Assembly: GCA_947501445.1 (NCBI GenBank)
Contig: CANMVS010000002.1
Span: 372,001-436,000 of the forward strand
Reading direction: 5' to 3'
From: an uncultured Rhizobiaceae group bacterium
GTDB lineage: Bacteria; Pseudomonadota; Alphaproteobacteria; Rhizobiales; Rhizobiaceae
DNA: 64,000 nt
Under the pieces are notes generated by a model. That model was not told the origin of the DNA. It did not search any database and saw nothing but the letters and a program-made list of their open reading frames with translations. This document shows, one piece after another, positions 28,708-37,358 of this stretch; position 1 is the first letter of the stretch; each line of letters begins with the position of its first letter. The translations under genes were made by a program, and so were the position numbers.

Positions 28708-29472
28708 ATGAATCGTCGCCGCCGCATCTATGAGGGCAAGGCCAAAATCCTTTATGAAGGTCCTGAACCCGGTACACTCATTCAGTTTTTCAAAGATGAT
28801 GCCACCGCATTCAACAACAAAAAGCATGATGTTGTTGAAGGCAAAGGCGTGCTCAACAACCGCATTTCCGAGTATCTTTTCAACAACCTGAATCGAATCG
28901 GTATTCCGACGCATTTCATTCGCCGCCTGAACATGCGTGAACAACTTATCAAGGAAGTGGAAATCATTCCGCTTGAAGTTGTCGTGCGCAATGTCGCCGC
29001 CGGCTCCCTGTCCAAACGTCTGGGGCTGGATGAAGGGACTGTGTTGCCGCGTTCCATAATCGAGTTCTACTACAAGGCCGATGCGCTGGATGACCCGATG
29101 GTATCCGAAGAGCACATAACAGCCTTTGGTTGGGCAAGCCCTCAGGAGATTGATGACATCATGGCGCTGGCCATTCGTGTCAATGACTTCCTGTCCGGTC
29201 TGTTTCTTGGTGTTGGCATTCAACTGGTTGATTTCAAGATCGAATGTGGCCGCCTGTTTGAAGGCGATTTGATGCGCATCGTGGTTGCCGATGAGATTTC
29301 CCCAGACAGTTGCCGTCTTTGGGATATTGAGACGAAGGACAAGATGGACAAGGACCGTTATCGCCGTGATCTTGGCGGACTGGTTGAGGCCTATCAGGAA
29401 GTTGCCCGTCGTCTTGGCATCGTCAACGAAAATGAACCGCCTCGCGGCACCGGACCGGTTCTGGTCAAATAG
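28708..29472 (+). CDS. purC: Phosphoribosylaminoimidazole-succinocarboxamide (SAICAR) synthase
   Basis: 254 residues. Joins CAIR and aspartate with ATP to form SAICAR. Family signatures: [10 protein letters not shown] at the start, [29 protein letters not shown], and [10 protein letters not shown]. The frame is open 18 codons upstream, but ATG 28708 begins the conserved region. Followed 23 bp later by purS. In many relatives purQ would come next; here it lies 16.6 kb away. Confidence 0.96.
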   Translation: MNRRRRIYEGKAKILYEGPEPGTLIQFFKDDATAFNNKKHDVVEGKGVLNNRISEYLFNNLNRIGIPTHFIRRLNMREQLIKEVEIIPLEVVVRNVAAGSLSKRLGLDEGTVLPRSIIEFYYKADALDDPMVSEEHITAFGWASPQEIDDIMALAIRVNDFLSGLFLGVGIQLVDFKIECGRLFEGDLMRIVVADEISPDSCRLWDIETKDKMDKDRYRRDLGGLVEAYQEVARRLGIVNENEPPRGTGPVLVK

Positions 29473-29495
29473 CCATATTCAGCAAGGAAAAGACC

Positions 29496-29738
29496 GTGAT
29501 CAACGCACGTGTAACAGTTACTTTGAAAAACGGTGTGCTGGATCCGCAGGGGAAAGCCATTGAGGGTGCTCTTGGATCACTCGGGTTTGAAGGTGTCGGT
29601 CAGGTTCGTCAGGGCAAAGTATTTGAAGTGAGCCTTGAAACCACCGATTCTGCGGAGGCGACGGTGCAGCTGACGGCGATGTGCGAGAAACTTCTGGCCA
29701 ATACGGTCATTGAAAACTACGCGGTCGAAATTCTCTGA
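29496..29738 (+). CDS. purS: Phosphoribosylformylglycinamidine synthase subunit PurS
   Basis: An 80-residue subunit that joins PurQ and small PurL to make FGAM synthase. GVLDPQGKAIEGALGSLGF and VRQGKVFEV are the family hallmarks. GTG 29496 is the start, with AAGGAAAAG upstream. It is the last pur gene before the accessory block. Confidence 0.95.
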   Translation: MINARVTVTLKNGVLDPQGKAIEGALGSLGFEGVGQVRQGKVFEVSLETTDSAEATVQLTAMCEKLLANTVIENYAVEIL

Positions 29739-29777
29739 ATACAAGCCCGTTGGAGACGGCATTGGAGCGTGGGAGAC

Positions 29778-30794
29778 CTATTTGGTATCCAGCGCGACAA
29801 CGACGTTGCCGATCGCCTGCCCTGATTCAACCATTTGATGTGCCAGGACAATATCCTCAAGGGCAAACTGCTGCGCAACAGCGACCTGCAGGTGGCCCTG
29901 CTCTGCCATTTGGCGAATGCAGCCAACGGCAGCTTTCAAAATATCCGGCTTGAGAAGAAATCCCTGCACGAAATGGAGCGTTGCGCCCAAAATGGCAAAT
30001 ATGTAGTAGGGCAGCAGCGGTTCCGGCACGCGTGTGGATGAATAGCTGGCGATGACCGCATGGGGCGCAAGCACCTGCTTTGTCACGTCGAGATTGCCAC
30101 CAAAATCCACTTCGATCAGCCGATCGACACCGGCACCATCCGTTGCCGACAAAATCTTCTCCGCCACATCGCCCTGATGGCGATCAATAATCGAGTGAAC
30201 ACCAATGGCTTGTGCATGGTCTGCCTTGGTCTGCGAACTTACGGTTCCGATAACCTGCGCACCGCCAGCAAGAGCAAACTGCGCGGCAAAATGGCCTACG
30301 GCACCGGCAACACCCTGTATCAGAACGCGCTGACCTTTGACCGGTCCATCGCCATAGACGGCATCATAGGCTGTCAATGCTGGGATACCCAGACAGGCGC
30401 CTTGCGCAAAAGTCAATGCATCAGGCAGGGCAAAAACCTGCTTTGCGGGCAGCACAATCTGCTCGGCAGCAGTTCCAAAGGCCCTACCCGCCTCCCCGTA
30501 ACCGCCCTGGGCATTGCGAAGCCAAACCCGGTCACCCTTCTTCAGATGGGTTACACCATCACCAATCGCATCAATAATTCCGGCTCCGTCCGCGTGAGGT
30601 ATGATCAGGTCATCCATCATCCCGACGCCAACCCATCCGGCACGACGTTTCGTGTCTGCAGGGTTGACGCCGGAGGCGCGGATTAGAACTCTCACCTGGC
30701 CGGCACCGACCTTCTGCATGGGTCTGTCCGGCAATGTACCGGTCATCAGAACCTCATTCGCAGGACCGGTTTGCCGATACCAGGCAGCACGCAT
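29778..30794 (-). CDS. NADPH:quinone oxidoreductase-like zinc-type alcohol dehydrogenase
   Basis: A 338-residue medium-chain dehydrogenase. It has a GroES-like N-terminal domain (IRASGVNPADTKRRAG), a Rossmann domain with a VQGVAGAVGHFAAQ-like turn (about residue 150), and lacks the cysteines that bind structural zinc, as in quinone oxidoreductases. Probably reduces quinones or enones with NADPH. It lies at the left edge of the accessory block, in opposite orientation to purS and three bases after the peptidase gene on the same strand, so co-transcription with it is likely. Confidence 0.85.
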   Translation of the reverse strand: MRAAWYRQTGPANEVLMTGTLPDRPMQKVGAGQVRVLIRASGVNPADTKRRAGWVGVGMMDDLIIPHADGAGIIDAIGDGVTHLKKGDRVWLRNAQGGYGEAGRAFGTAAEQIVLPAKQVFALPDALTFAQGACLGIPALTAYDAVYGDGPVKGQRVLIQGVAGAVGHFAAQFALAGGAQVIGTVSSQTKADHAQAIGVHSIIDRHQGDVAEKILSATDGAGVDRLIEVDFGGNLDVTKQVLAPHAVIASYSSTRVPEPLLPYYIFAILGATLHFVQGFLLKPDILKAAVGCIRQMAEQGHLQVAVAQQFALEDIVLAHQMVESGQAIGNVVVALDTK

Positions 30795-30796
30795 GG

Positions 30797-32527
30797 TTAG
30801 CTGCCCATGACCTGTTCAACGCGGCGCGTGGCCTGTCGCAATGCCGAAATCAGGCGGTTCTGGCCTCTGGTAAGCTGGGTCAATGCAAAACCCAATGTCT
30901 GATCAGAATGCGTATCCAGCTCACTTGCCGCAGATAATGTTGGCAATGCCGGTACAGTCAAAGCCGGATCATGGCGGAAGCGCTGTTCCCGCGTGAAATT
31001 GATCGGGATCAATATTCTGGCCAGGTCATGGATGACGCCATTGGCATCATCGGCATTAATTGTTCCGCCCGCAACTGCTGCATAGAAGCCGTCAAGCGCG
31101 GCACCCATGGTTTCAGCGGCCTGTCTGGACGGTCCGAAATCAAACCGGTCTGCTGCCTGTGTCTGATAGGCTGCTATAGTTTCCAGAAATTCCTTCGCGG
31201 TTCCGCGCCAGTCAAACGGCAGGATCGGTGCATTTGCATTGCGAAAGACAGAAAGCAGATAGAGCTTGATATCGCGCAGCAGGATATCCTTGTCGGCAAT
31301 CTCCAGCGTATCGTTTTCGGTGTGCCAGGCAATATTCCCGCCACAGCCACCGACGGCATAATACCCCAATTCTTCACGGTGGGCCGTTGTCATGGTTGAC
31401 GAAAGCATGAAATAGCCGGTGATCCCGATATTGTTGAACGAATAGTCGCCGGCCCTGTGCGGGCGTTCACCAAATGCTTCCTTGCCTGCAACATCCCTGA
31501 TGGCTTCTGATATGAAGGCATCCGTCTCGGTCATGCGCGACAGGTTGAGAAACTCCGTTGCCCAGCGACATCCCGGGCTGTCACAATTGACCTGGGCAAC
31601 ACAATTTTCCTCAAGATCAATCGCCATTTCATCGGCAAACCAGGTTGAACCGGCATAACGGCCTGTAGAGTGACCGGGCCACCAGGCGATGCGCACCGAC
31701 CGGTCGAGCTTGTCGCGGTTTTTCCACAGAACACGGGCGACTTCCAGCATGGTGGCATCACCAGTGGCATTGTCACCGACCCCATAATCCCAACTGTCCA
31801 GGTGTCCATGCAGCAGGACATATTTGTCAGGATCCCCGGAACCACGAATAAAGACCTCAGGCAGTTTGGATTTGAACCAGCCCTCTTCCATATTGGCAAA
31901 CAGTTTCACCCGACCGCCCGCCTTTGCAACTTCGATGAGTGCCAGACCATCAGGATTATTGACTGCCACGGCAACAACCGTTGGTTTGCGGGGTAAATCG
32001 TCGAGATCGGGCGTGCCCCAGATGGTTGTGCATATGCCCCAGTGAATGTCGATGCCCGGATTGATGCCAATGACGCCGATCGCACCCAACTCTTCAAACT
32101 GTGCAATCATGCCGGGGCTGGCAAACCCTTCGGAAATGACGATTTTTCCTGAAATGAGCGAGCGTACGTCCCGTGTCGGATCCAGTTTCTTATCAAAAAT
32201 TGTATCAATATCGTCGGCCTGATTGGCGCCGATATAGACCAGTTCCCCTTCCAGCCCATCGGGTGCGTCGACGCAGTATGCGGGTGGTTTTGCCCGATAC
32301 GTCGTTCCGTTGACCTCAACACGGGCCTCTCCCGGTATACTCAGATATAATTCAGGCTCATGAACCTTGACCTCAACGCCATGCGCCCTCAGTCGCGATA
32401 CGACTTCGTCCATGCCGCGATCAACATCATTCGGATGCTCCCGCTTGAAGGTTGAAAAACTCTCCACAAGCCCCCACGGCTCATCAAGAGTAACATCAGC
32501 CAATAGCGCTTTTTCCAGATCATTCAT
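30797..32527 (-). CDS. M28 family peptidase-like protein with PA insert
   Basis: 576 residues from ATG 32527, which has GGAGGA six bases upstream. An N-terminal part with a PA-like insert (about 85-215) precedes a Zn-peptidase domain. Candidate zinc ligands are His242 (HGHLDSW), Asp252 (GVGDNATG), Asp316 and His402 (WHTENDT). The canonical catalytic Glu-Glu pair is replaced by PGHSTG (284-289), so the metal site or chemistry differs from typical M28 aminopeptidases. No signal peptide: probably a cytoplasmic peptidase acting on imported peptides. A putative IclR site lies 72 bp upstream. Confidence 0.8.
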   Translation of the reverse strand: MNDLEKALLADVTLDEPWGLVESFSTFKREHPNDVDRGMDEVVSRLRAHGVEVKVHEPELYLSIPGEARVEVNGTTYRAKPPAYCVDAPDGLEGELVYIGANQADDIDTIFDKKLDPTRDVRSLISGKIVISEGFASPGMIAQFEELGAIGVIGINPGIDIHWGICTTIWGTPDLDDLPRKPTVVAVAVNNPDGLALIEVAKAGGRVKLFANMEEGWFKSKLPEVFIRGSGDPDKYVLLHGHLDSWDYGVGDNATGDATMLEVARVLWKNRDKLDRSVRIAWWPGHSTGRYAGSTWFADEMAIDLEENCVAQVNCDSPGCRWATEFLNLSRMTETDAFISEAIRDVAGKEAFGERPHRAGDYSFNNIGITGYFMLSSTMTTAHREELGYYAVGGCGGNIAWHTENDTLEIADKDILLRDIKLYLLSVFRNANAPILPFDWRGTAKEFLETIAAYQTQAADRFDFGPSRQAAETMGAALDGFYAAVAGGTINADDANGVIHDLARILIPINFTREQRFRHDPALTVPALPTLSAASELDTHSDQTLGFALTQLTRGQNRLISALRQATRRVEQVMGS

Positions 32528-32955
32528 CGGGGGTCCTCCAGACCACAGCGGGTTACGCGTGCAAAACGACGCCCCGCAGGCATTCCGCCTGCATGATCGT
32601 TTTACTGAGTGAAACGTTGTTTTGTTTTTTATGAATAGCAAGCTTATCACTGCAAATCAAGTGCCCCATGATCACCGAACCTTGCCGGTGAACTGCGGGA
32701 CCGGACAGACGCACATGAGCACGCAGCAGTTGTGCCAGCGCTGGCAAGAGTGCCCGCAGTGGGCACATGTCGCGTTCTGTTATTGTTGCTGGAAACGGCC
32801 GTAACCACCGCGATACCGTGGGATCACGATGTGCCCGCGCCCGCCTCGAAGATTGCGTGAAAACCCGAGCCTGTAAGGAATTCATAGCGGCTTTGCTGAT
32901 TGGATATATTGGCATCCGGATTTGGTGAGAGAAATCATTTCCGGGGTCAGCCAGC
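32528..32955. other. Intergenic region upstream of the M28-like gene
   Basis: About 430 bp. It contains the putative IclR site (32599-32615). The remainder, up to the EamA gene stop, shows no credible gene. Frames open on both strands lack ribosome-binding sites and family resemblance. Confidence 0.5.
32599..32615. promoter_or_regulatory. Putative IclR operator upstream of the M28-like peptidase gene
   Basis: The 17-bp imperfect palindrome GTTTTACTGAGTGAAAC matches the element at 34835-34851 in both half-sites (GTTTT, AGTGAAAC). It sits 72 bp before the peptidase start. Inferred target of the IclR regulator encoded at 33988-34767. Confidence 0.55.
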
Positions 32956-33852
32956 CTATTGTTTGGTCATGACCCTGTTGCTTCGCCAAAGAATGTAGAG
33001 GCCGGAGGCAACGATAAAACCACAACCAATCAGCATCGATGTGTCCAGATGCTCACCGAACAAATATATGCCAAAGACCAGTCCGAACAGCAGTCGCGAA
33101 TATCTGAATGGTGTCACCGCCGACACCTCCCCGGTACGCATGGCCTTCATCAGCCCTGCATAGGCGATAACGCCCCAAAAGACGGCACCCAGCAGTTGAT
33201 ACCACGCCTGTACATCTGGCTGAGCAAATGGCTCTCCCTGCCACAATGAATAGATAATCCCTGCGATGATAATTGCCACAAACCCGTATAGGCCAAGAAT
33301 GGCTGTGCTCAATACTGACGGGGCGGCACGACTGGCCAGATCACGGCCGGCAAAGCCGAGCATTCCAAGCACTGCCAATACAGAAAACACCGTAAAACTG
33401 TCCGATACCGGGCGCAGAATGATCAAAACACCCAACAGACCGACGATGATGGCCGTCCATCGTCGCCAGCCGACTGTTTCGTTAAAAAACAAAGCAGCAC
33501 CGGCGACCACGACAATCGGCGTCGCCTGCAAAATTGCTGTTGCAGAGGAAAGCGGAGCCAGTGCAATCGATAGAGTGAAAAACAAGCGTCCAAGTATCTC
33601 GAACAACATGCGAATGCACATGGGTGGCGAAATGACCTGTTTGCTATACAGGCTTTCTCCCTGCATTCGTGCAACAATGGCAAATACAATCACTCCACCG
33701 GCACCAAACAAAATCAGCACCTGGCCAATCGGCAGCAGCGACGATACAGCTTTGACAAATACGTCTTCGACGGCAAAACTGGCCATCGCCAGAACCATCC
33801 AGCAACTTCCAATCAGATTTGCACGCCGATCCATAGGTATGTCTGGTATCAT
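32956..33852 (-). CDS. EamA/DMT-family transporter
   Basis: About 298 residues with ten hydrophobic segments forming two EamA repeats, an integral inner-membrane protein. EamA proteins export or import small metabolites such as amino acids and nucleosides; the substrate is unknown. Start ATG 33852; ATG 33834 is an alternative. It lies between the peptidase and the IclR regulator on the same strand, suggesting a link to the peptide/amino-acid module, perhaps as an overflow exporter (inference). Confidence 0.85.
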   Translation of the reverse strand: MIPDIPMDRRANLIGSCWMVLAMASFAVEDVFVKAVSSLLPIGQVLILFGAGGVIVFAIVARMQGESLYSKQVISPPMCIRMLFEILGRLFFTLSIALAPLSSATAILQATPIVVVAGAALFFNETVGWRRWTAIIVGLLGVLIILRPVSDSFTVFSVLAVLGMLGFAGRDLASRAAPSVLSTAILGLYGFVAIIIAGIIYSLWQGEPFAQPDVQAWYQLLGAVFWGVIAYAGLMKAMRTGEVSAVTPFRYSRLLFGLVFGIYLFGEHLDTSMLIGCGFIVASGLYILWRSNRVMTKQ

Positions 33853-33987
33853 GGGAACCCGGCTCGCAGCTGTCCATTGCAAGATCGACCTGTCGAGACG
33901 CAGATCAAAGATGTTACCGGCCTAGCGGACTACCACACGCAGTGCAACAACGATCCTGTTCACTGGCTGGTTTCAGCAACAGCAAAT

Positions 33988-34767
33988 TCAAACTGCAGAC
34001 TTTTCAGGAAAGCCCAGTGCCAGGGAGATCTGTCCGGCTGCTTTGAGAACGCCTGCGAGAATTTCGTTCTGTACGACCTCATTCAGACGGGTTACCGGAC
34101 CGGCCACGGATATCGCCGCCAGAACATCCGAACCTGCACCAAATATCGGGGCGGCAATGGAAAATGCGCCAAGGTCAAGATCATCACGGGTGATGTGATG
34201 ACCATGCATTGTTATTTGGCCCAGTCGGCTTTCAAGTTTTACCGGATCGGTGATCGTTTCAGCCGTATATTGCTTGAGGCTTCCTGCCAGCGTTTCCTCG
34301 CGCACCTGTGCAGGCGCATAGGCCAGCAGCACCATTGATCCACCACCGGCATGAAGCGGACCGTGGCGCCCCGCTTTCGCATAAAGACGCATCGAGTGAC
34401 GGCTTTCGCGTGTTGCGACCACCAGCGTATTGAGGCCGTCGCGCACCAGCAGATTGACATTTTCGTTGAACTGGTCACGCAGTGCCTCAAGAGATGGCTC
34501 GGCTGCGGCCAGCAAGCCTCGTTGTTTTGCCGCCTCATCACCAATATGCCAGGCCCGGTAGCCCAGGCCATAATGCGCGTTAACCGCGTCTTTAACCACG
34601 TAACCGCGCGCTTCAAGTGTCTGTAAAACCCGAAACACCAGGCTTTTGGTCATGCCCAGTTCACCTGCCATTTCAGTGATACCAAGCTCCCCGCGTTCAC
34701 TCAGTATTTCCAGCACGCTGAGTGCTCGATCAATGGCAGCGATCCGATAGCTTTTGGTTTCGACCAT
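33988..34767 (-). CDS. IclR family transcriptional regulator
   Basis: 259 residues. The N-terminal winged helix-turn-helix spans about 10-75 (RALSVLEILSERGELGITEMAGELGM, then KSLVFRVLQTLEARGYV), and the effector-binding IclR domain follows. ATG 34767 is chosen over an upstream start because GAGGAA lies seven bases before it. Divergent from the Asp/Glu racemase gene. The intervening region has a 17-bp palindrome that recurs before the M28-like gene, so it probably controls itself, the racemase/transporter operon and the peptidase. Effector unknown. Confidence 0.9.
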   Translation of the reverse strand: MVETKSYRIAAIDRALSVLEILSERGELGITEMAGELGMTKSLVFRVLQTLEARGYVVKDAVNAHYGLGYRAWHIGDEAAKQRGLLAAAEPSLEALRDQFNENVNLLVRDGLNTLVVATRESRHSMRLYAKAGRHGPLHAGGGSMVLLAYAPAQVREETLAGSLKQYTAETITDPVKLESRLGQITMHGHHITRDDLDLGAFSIAAPIFGAGSDVLAAISVAGPVTRLNEVVQNEILAGVLKAAGQISLALGFPEKSAV

Positions 34768-34834
34768 GACGAACTTCCTCAGTGGGACTTGCGCCAACCC
34801 AACGATTGACGTAGGCTTAACAAATTAAAACACC

Positions 34835-34851
34835 GTTTTGCCTAGTGAAAC
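34835..34851. promoter_or_regulatory. Putative IclR operator in the iclR-racemase divergent region
   Basis: GTTTTGCCTAGTGAAAC, 17 bp, matching the element at 32599-32615 at 13-14 positions, including both outer half-sites. It lies 68 bp upstream of the regulator start and 29 bp upstream of the racemase start, well placed to control both. Confidence 0.55.
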
Positions 34852-34879
34852 AACAAATGTCAAGTGTGGAATGACAATC

Positions 34880-35635
34880 ATGCGTATTGCCTATGTCATC
34901 CCGGGTCCAATGTCCAAAGGACCAATGGGCTCCAGTGAAATACGGCGGCGTGAAAAACTGCTGAATTCATGGGCCTTTGACGGGACAACCGTGGAAGCTA
35001 TGGATGTGGAATCCGGGCCGACGTCGATAGAATCGGCCTATGAGGAAGCGCTGTGTGTCCCGGCAACCCTCGATTTGCTGATGGATTGCGAAGACAAGGG
35101 GTTCGACGCAGCGATTATTGGCTGTTTCGGAGATCCCGGTTTGGAACCGGCACGCGAATTGTGCACCATGCCCATAATAGGCCCCTGTGAAGCCTCGCTG
35201 CTGCTGGCCGCGTCCTTGGGGCATAAATTCAGTGTGCTGACACTTTTTGACAGCCTGATTGCCAATCAGGAACATCTGGTGAGCCGGGTTGGTGTGCGCG
35301 AAAAACTCGCCTCGGTCAGAGCGTCCAATACCCCCGTATTGGGATTGATGTCAGACCGTGACGCCACAAAAACCAGACTGATGAATGTCGCAACCAGCTG
35401 TATCGAGGAGGACCGCGCTGATGTGGTTGTTCTTGGATGCATGACCATGGCATTTCTGGGCATCAATGAAGAAATTTCAACCTCGTTGGGCGTGCCCTGT
35501 GTCAATGCGGCAAAAGCTGCACTCAAACAGGCCGAAACACTCGTATCACTGGGTCTTGGTCACTCAAAAACCGCCTTTGCAACACCTCCGAAAGTAACGA
35601 GGGGGCAATCCGTCGCGGATCTCAAAGTCGGGTAG
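34880..35635 (+). CDS. Aspartate/glutamate/hydantoin racemase family protein
   Basis: About 251 residues. Two cysteines sit in the expected catalytic positions (IIGCFGDPG about residue 84, and VVLGCMTMA about 185), so two-base racemase activity is plausible. Family members racemise Asp, Glu, allantoin or 5-substituted hydantoins. I chose ATG 34880 (MRIAYVIPGPM) over ATGs at 34838 and 34871 by family start and a GGA nearby. First gene of a plus-strand unit with the peptide transporter. Confidence 0.85.
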   Translation: MRIAYVIPGPMSKGPMGSSEIRRREKLLNSWAFDGTTVEAMDVESGPTSIESAYEEALCVPATLDLLMDCEDKGFDAAIIGCFGDPGLEPARELCTMPIIGPCEASLLLAASLGHKFSVLTLFDSLIANQEHLVSRVGVREKLASVRASNTPVLGLMSDRDATKTRLMNVATSCIEEDRADVVVLGCMTMAFLGINEEISTSLGVPCVNAAKAALKQAETLVSLGLGHSKTAFATPPKVTRGQSVADLKVG

Positions 35636-35683
35636 AGGGTTTCCCTGCGTCCGGCATCAGTAGAAAGATAATGGGAGAACAAA

Positions 35684-37333
35684 ATGATAAAATTCAGTCA
35701 TTTGGCACTCGCGCTTGCACTGGGTGCAATTGCTACGCAGGCACAGGCCGCCGGCGACAAGATCAGGGAAATAACCATCACAACCCGGCCCCAGGCAGCG
35801 CAGCCACAGGAATTTCAAAGTGCGCAGCTCATTGCCCAGGAATGGCGCAAACTTGGACTGGATGTTAAAGTGGACGTTATGCCATGGGAACAGATGGCTG
35901 ATCTTGTCTGGTATAACCGCGATAAGTGGGACACGACCGGCTGGCAGATGGTTGGTCGGCCAGAACGTTCTGACCCCGATGAGCTGATCTTCAATCTTTT
36001 TCATTCTTCGACCGCGCCAAAGGGATATAATTTTATTGGCTACAACAATCCCGATTTTGACAAAACAGTCGAAGCGCAACGCATCGAGACAGACCCTGCA
36101 AAACGTCAGGAACTGATCCACAAGGCCCAGTCAATTCTGGCCGATGACCAGCCCAACATGATGCTTGTCCATCCAAAATCCACCTTTGCTTTTGACAAGA
36201 CAGTCTGGAACCCGGCAACGGTTATTGATCAGGGTGGCATTGGCATCAAGAACACCTGGACATTCCTGTCCATGGAACCACTGGGCGAACAAAAAGACAT
36301 TATACTGAACTCGTCTGACAATATCGTTTCCATCAACCCGCTCTATGTATCCGGCGCCACCGATAGCTGGATCACCGAGCTGATCTGGGACAGACTGCTG
36401 CGTATCGGGCCAGATGGCCTGCCCCAGCCATGGGCCGCTGAAAATTACAAATGGGTCGATGAAACCACTGTCGAGCTGAAGCTGCGCGATGACATGAAGT
36501 GGCACGACGGAAAACCGGTAACTGTTGACGATGTCAAATTCTCGTTTGAAGCCGCAATGGGCGACGAAGCACCTATGTATAAGCCATTTGTCGGCAACAT
36601 TCAGGCCATTGAAACGCCTGGCGACAGTAGGATCATCTTCAAGCTTGCCAACCCCAGTGCCGCGTTTGTTACGGCCAGCCTGGCAAAACTGAACATCATT
36701 CCCAAACATATCTGGGAACCGATCCTGACGGATCTTGCTGCCAGTGAAGACAATGCTGAAGATTTCCAGGCAGAAATGCCGATTGGCTCCGGTCCCTACA
36801 AATTCACCAGCTGGACGACCAATGAGGAAATCGTGCTGAGCGCAAACAAGGAACATTTTTCGCCTCCCAAGGCAGACCGCTGGATCCTGAGAATCGTACC
36901 GAACACTGAAGCCGCCATCGGCATGCTGCGTTCAGGCGAGATCAATTTCCTGGCGGACTTTTCCGGTGACCCGAAAATTCTGCTCGACCTGGTAGAGCAG
37001 GATGGTGATCTGGAGGTGGTTTCCACAGTTGATATGGGCTTTCGCTATGTTGCCTTTAATCATCGCCGTCCACCATTCAATGATCCCGAGTTTCGCAAGG
37101 CCCTCTCCTCAGCCATCAACCGGGATCTGATTGTCGGCGCTGCCTTCAGAGGCTTTGCGGTCAAATCCAACTCCGTGGTTTCCCCGGCTCTTGGATTTTG
37201 GCATAATGAAGCCGTCGATAATTTCCCGACCGGAACCGATCTGGCAAAATCCACGCTGGAGAAGGCCGGTTATGAATTGAAGGGCAAGGCACTGCACTAC
37301 CCTGATGGCGTCAAAGAGACTCTCGGACAATAG
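35684..37333 (+). CDS. Peptide-type ABC transporter binding protein with circularly permuted SBP_bac_5 fold
   Basis: 549 residues. A signal peptide (residues 1-23, ending AQAAG) is followed by sequence that in SBP_bac_5 proteins is C-terminal: about 26-198, including the lobe strand REITITT, GYNFIGYNNPDFDKTVE and QSILADDQPNMMLVHP. Residues about 205-549 then match the usual N-terminal start and middle: NPLYVSGATDSW, DDMKWHDGKPVTVDDVKFSF, IGSGPYKFTSW, FNHRRPPFNDPEFRKALSSA, ending at AGYELKGKALHYPDG. The order is therefore swapped in one open frame. Strong GGAG before ATG 35684. It feeds the permeases and ATPases downstream; ligand unknown. Confidence 0.85.
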   Translation: MIKFSHLALALALGAIATQAQAAGDKIREITITTRPQAAQPQEFQSAQLIAQEWRKLGLDVKVDVMPWEQMADLVWYNRDKWDTTGWQMVGRPERSDPDELIFNLFHSSTAPKGYNFIGYNNPDFDKTVEAQRIETDPAKRQELIHKAQSILADDQPNMMLVHPKSTFAFDKTVWNPATVIDQGGIGIKNTWTFLSMEPLGEQKDIILNSSDNIVSINPLYVSGATDSWITELIWDRLLRIGPDGLPQPWAAENYKWVDETTVELKLRDDMKWHDGKPVTVDDVKFSFEAAMGDEAPMYKPFVGNIQAIETPGDSRIIFKLANPSAAFVTASLAKLNIIPKHIWEPILTDLAASEDNAEDFQAEMPIGSGPYKFTSWTTNEEIVLSANKEHFSPPKADRWILRIVPNTEAAIGMLRSGEINFLADFSGDPKILLDLVEQDGDLEVVSTVDMGFRYVAFNHRRPPFNDPEFRKALSSAINRDLIVGAAFRGFAVKSNSVVSPALGFWHNEAVDNFPTGTDLAKSTLEKAGYELKGKALHYPDGVKETLGQ

Positions 37334-37358
37334 ATCGAGAACCGAGAGGAACTGAATC

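Noticed and set aside
32553-32915. Minus-strand frame of 120 codons upstream of the M28-like gene
   Set aside because: No recognisable domain; it overlaps the putative IclR site and the peptidase ribosome-binding region.
35684-37333. Explaining the swapped order of the peptide-binding protein by a frameshift or by two adjacent genes
   Set aside because: One continuous frame with one signal peptide, one start and one stop; no internal ribosome-binding site near the junction at about residue 200.
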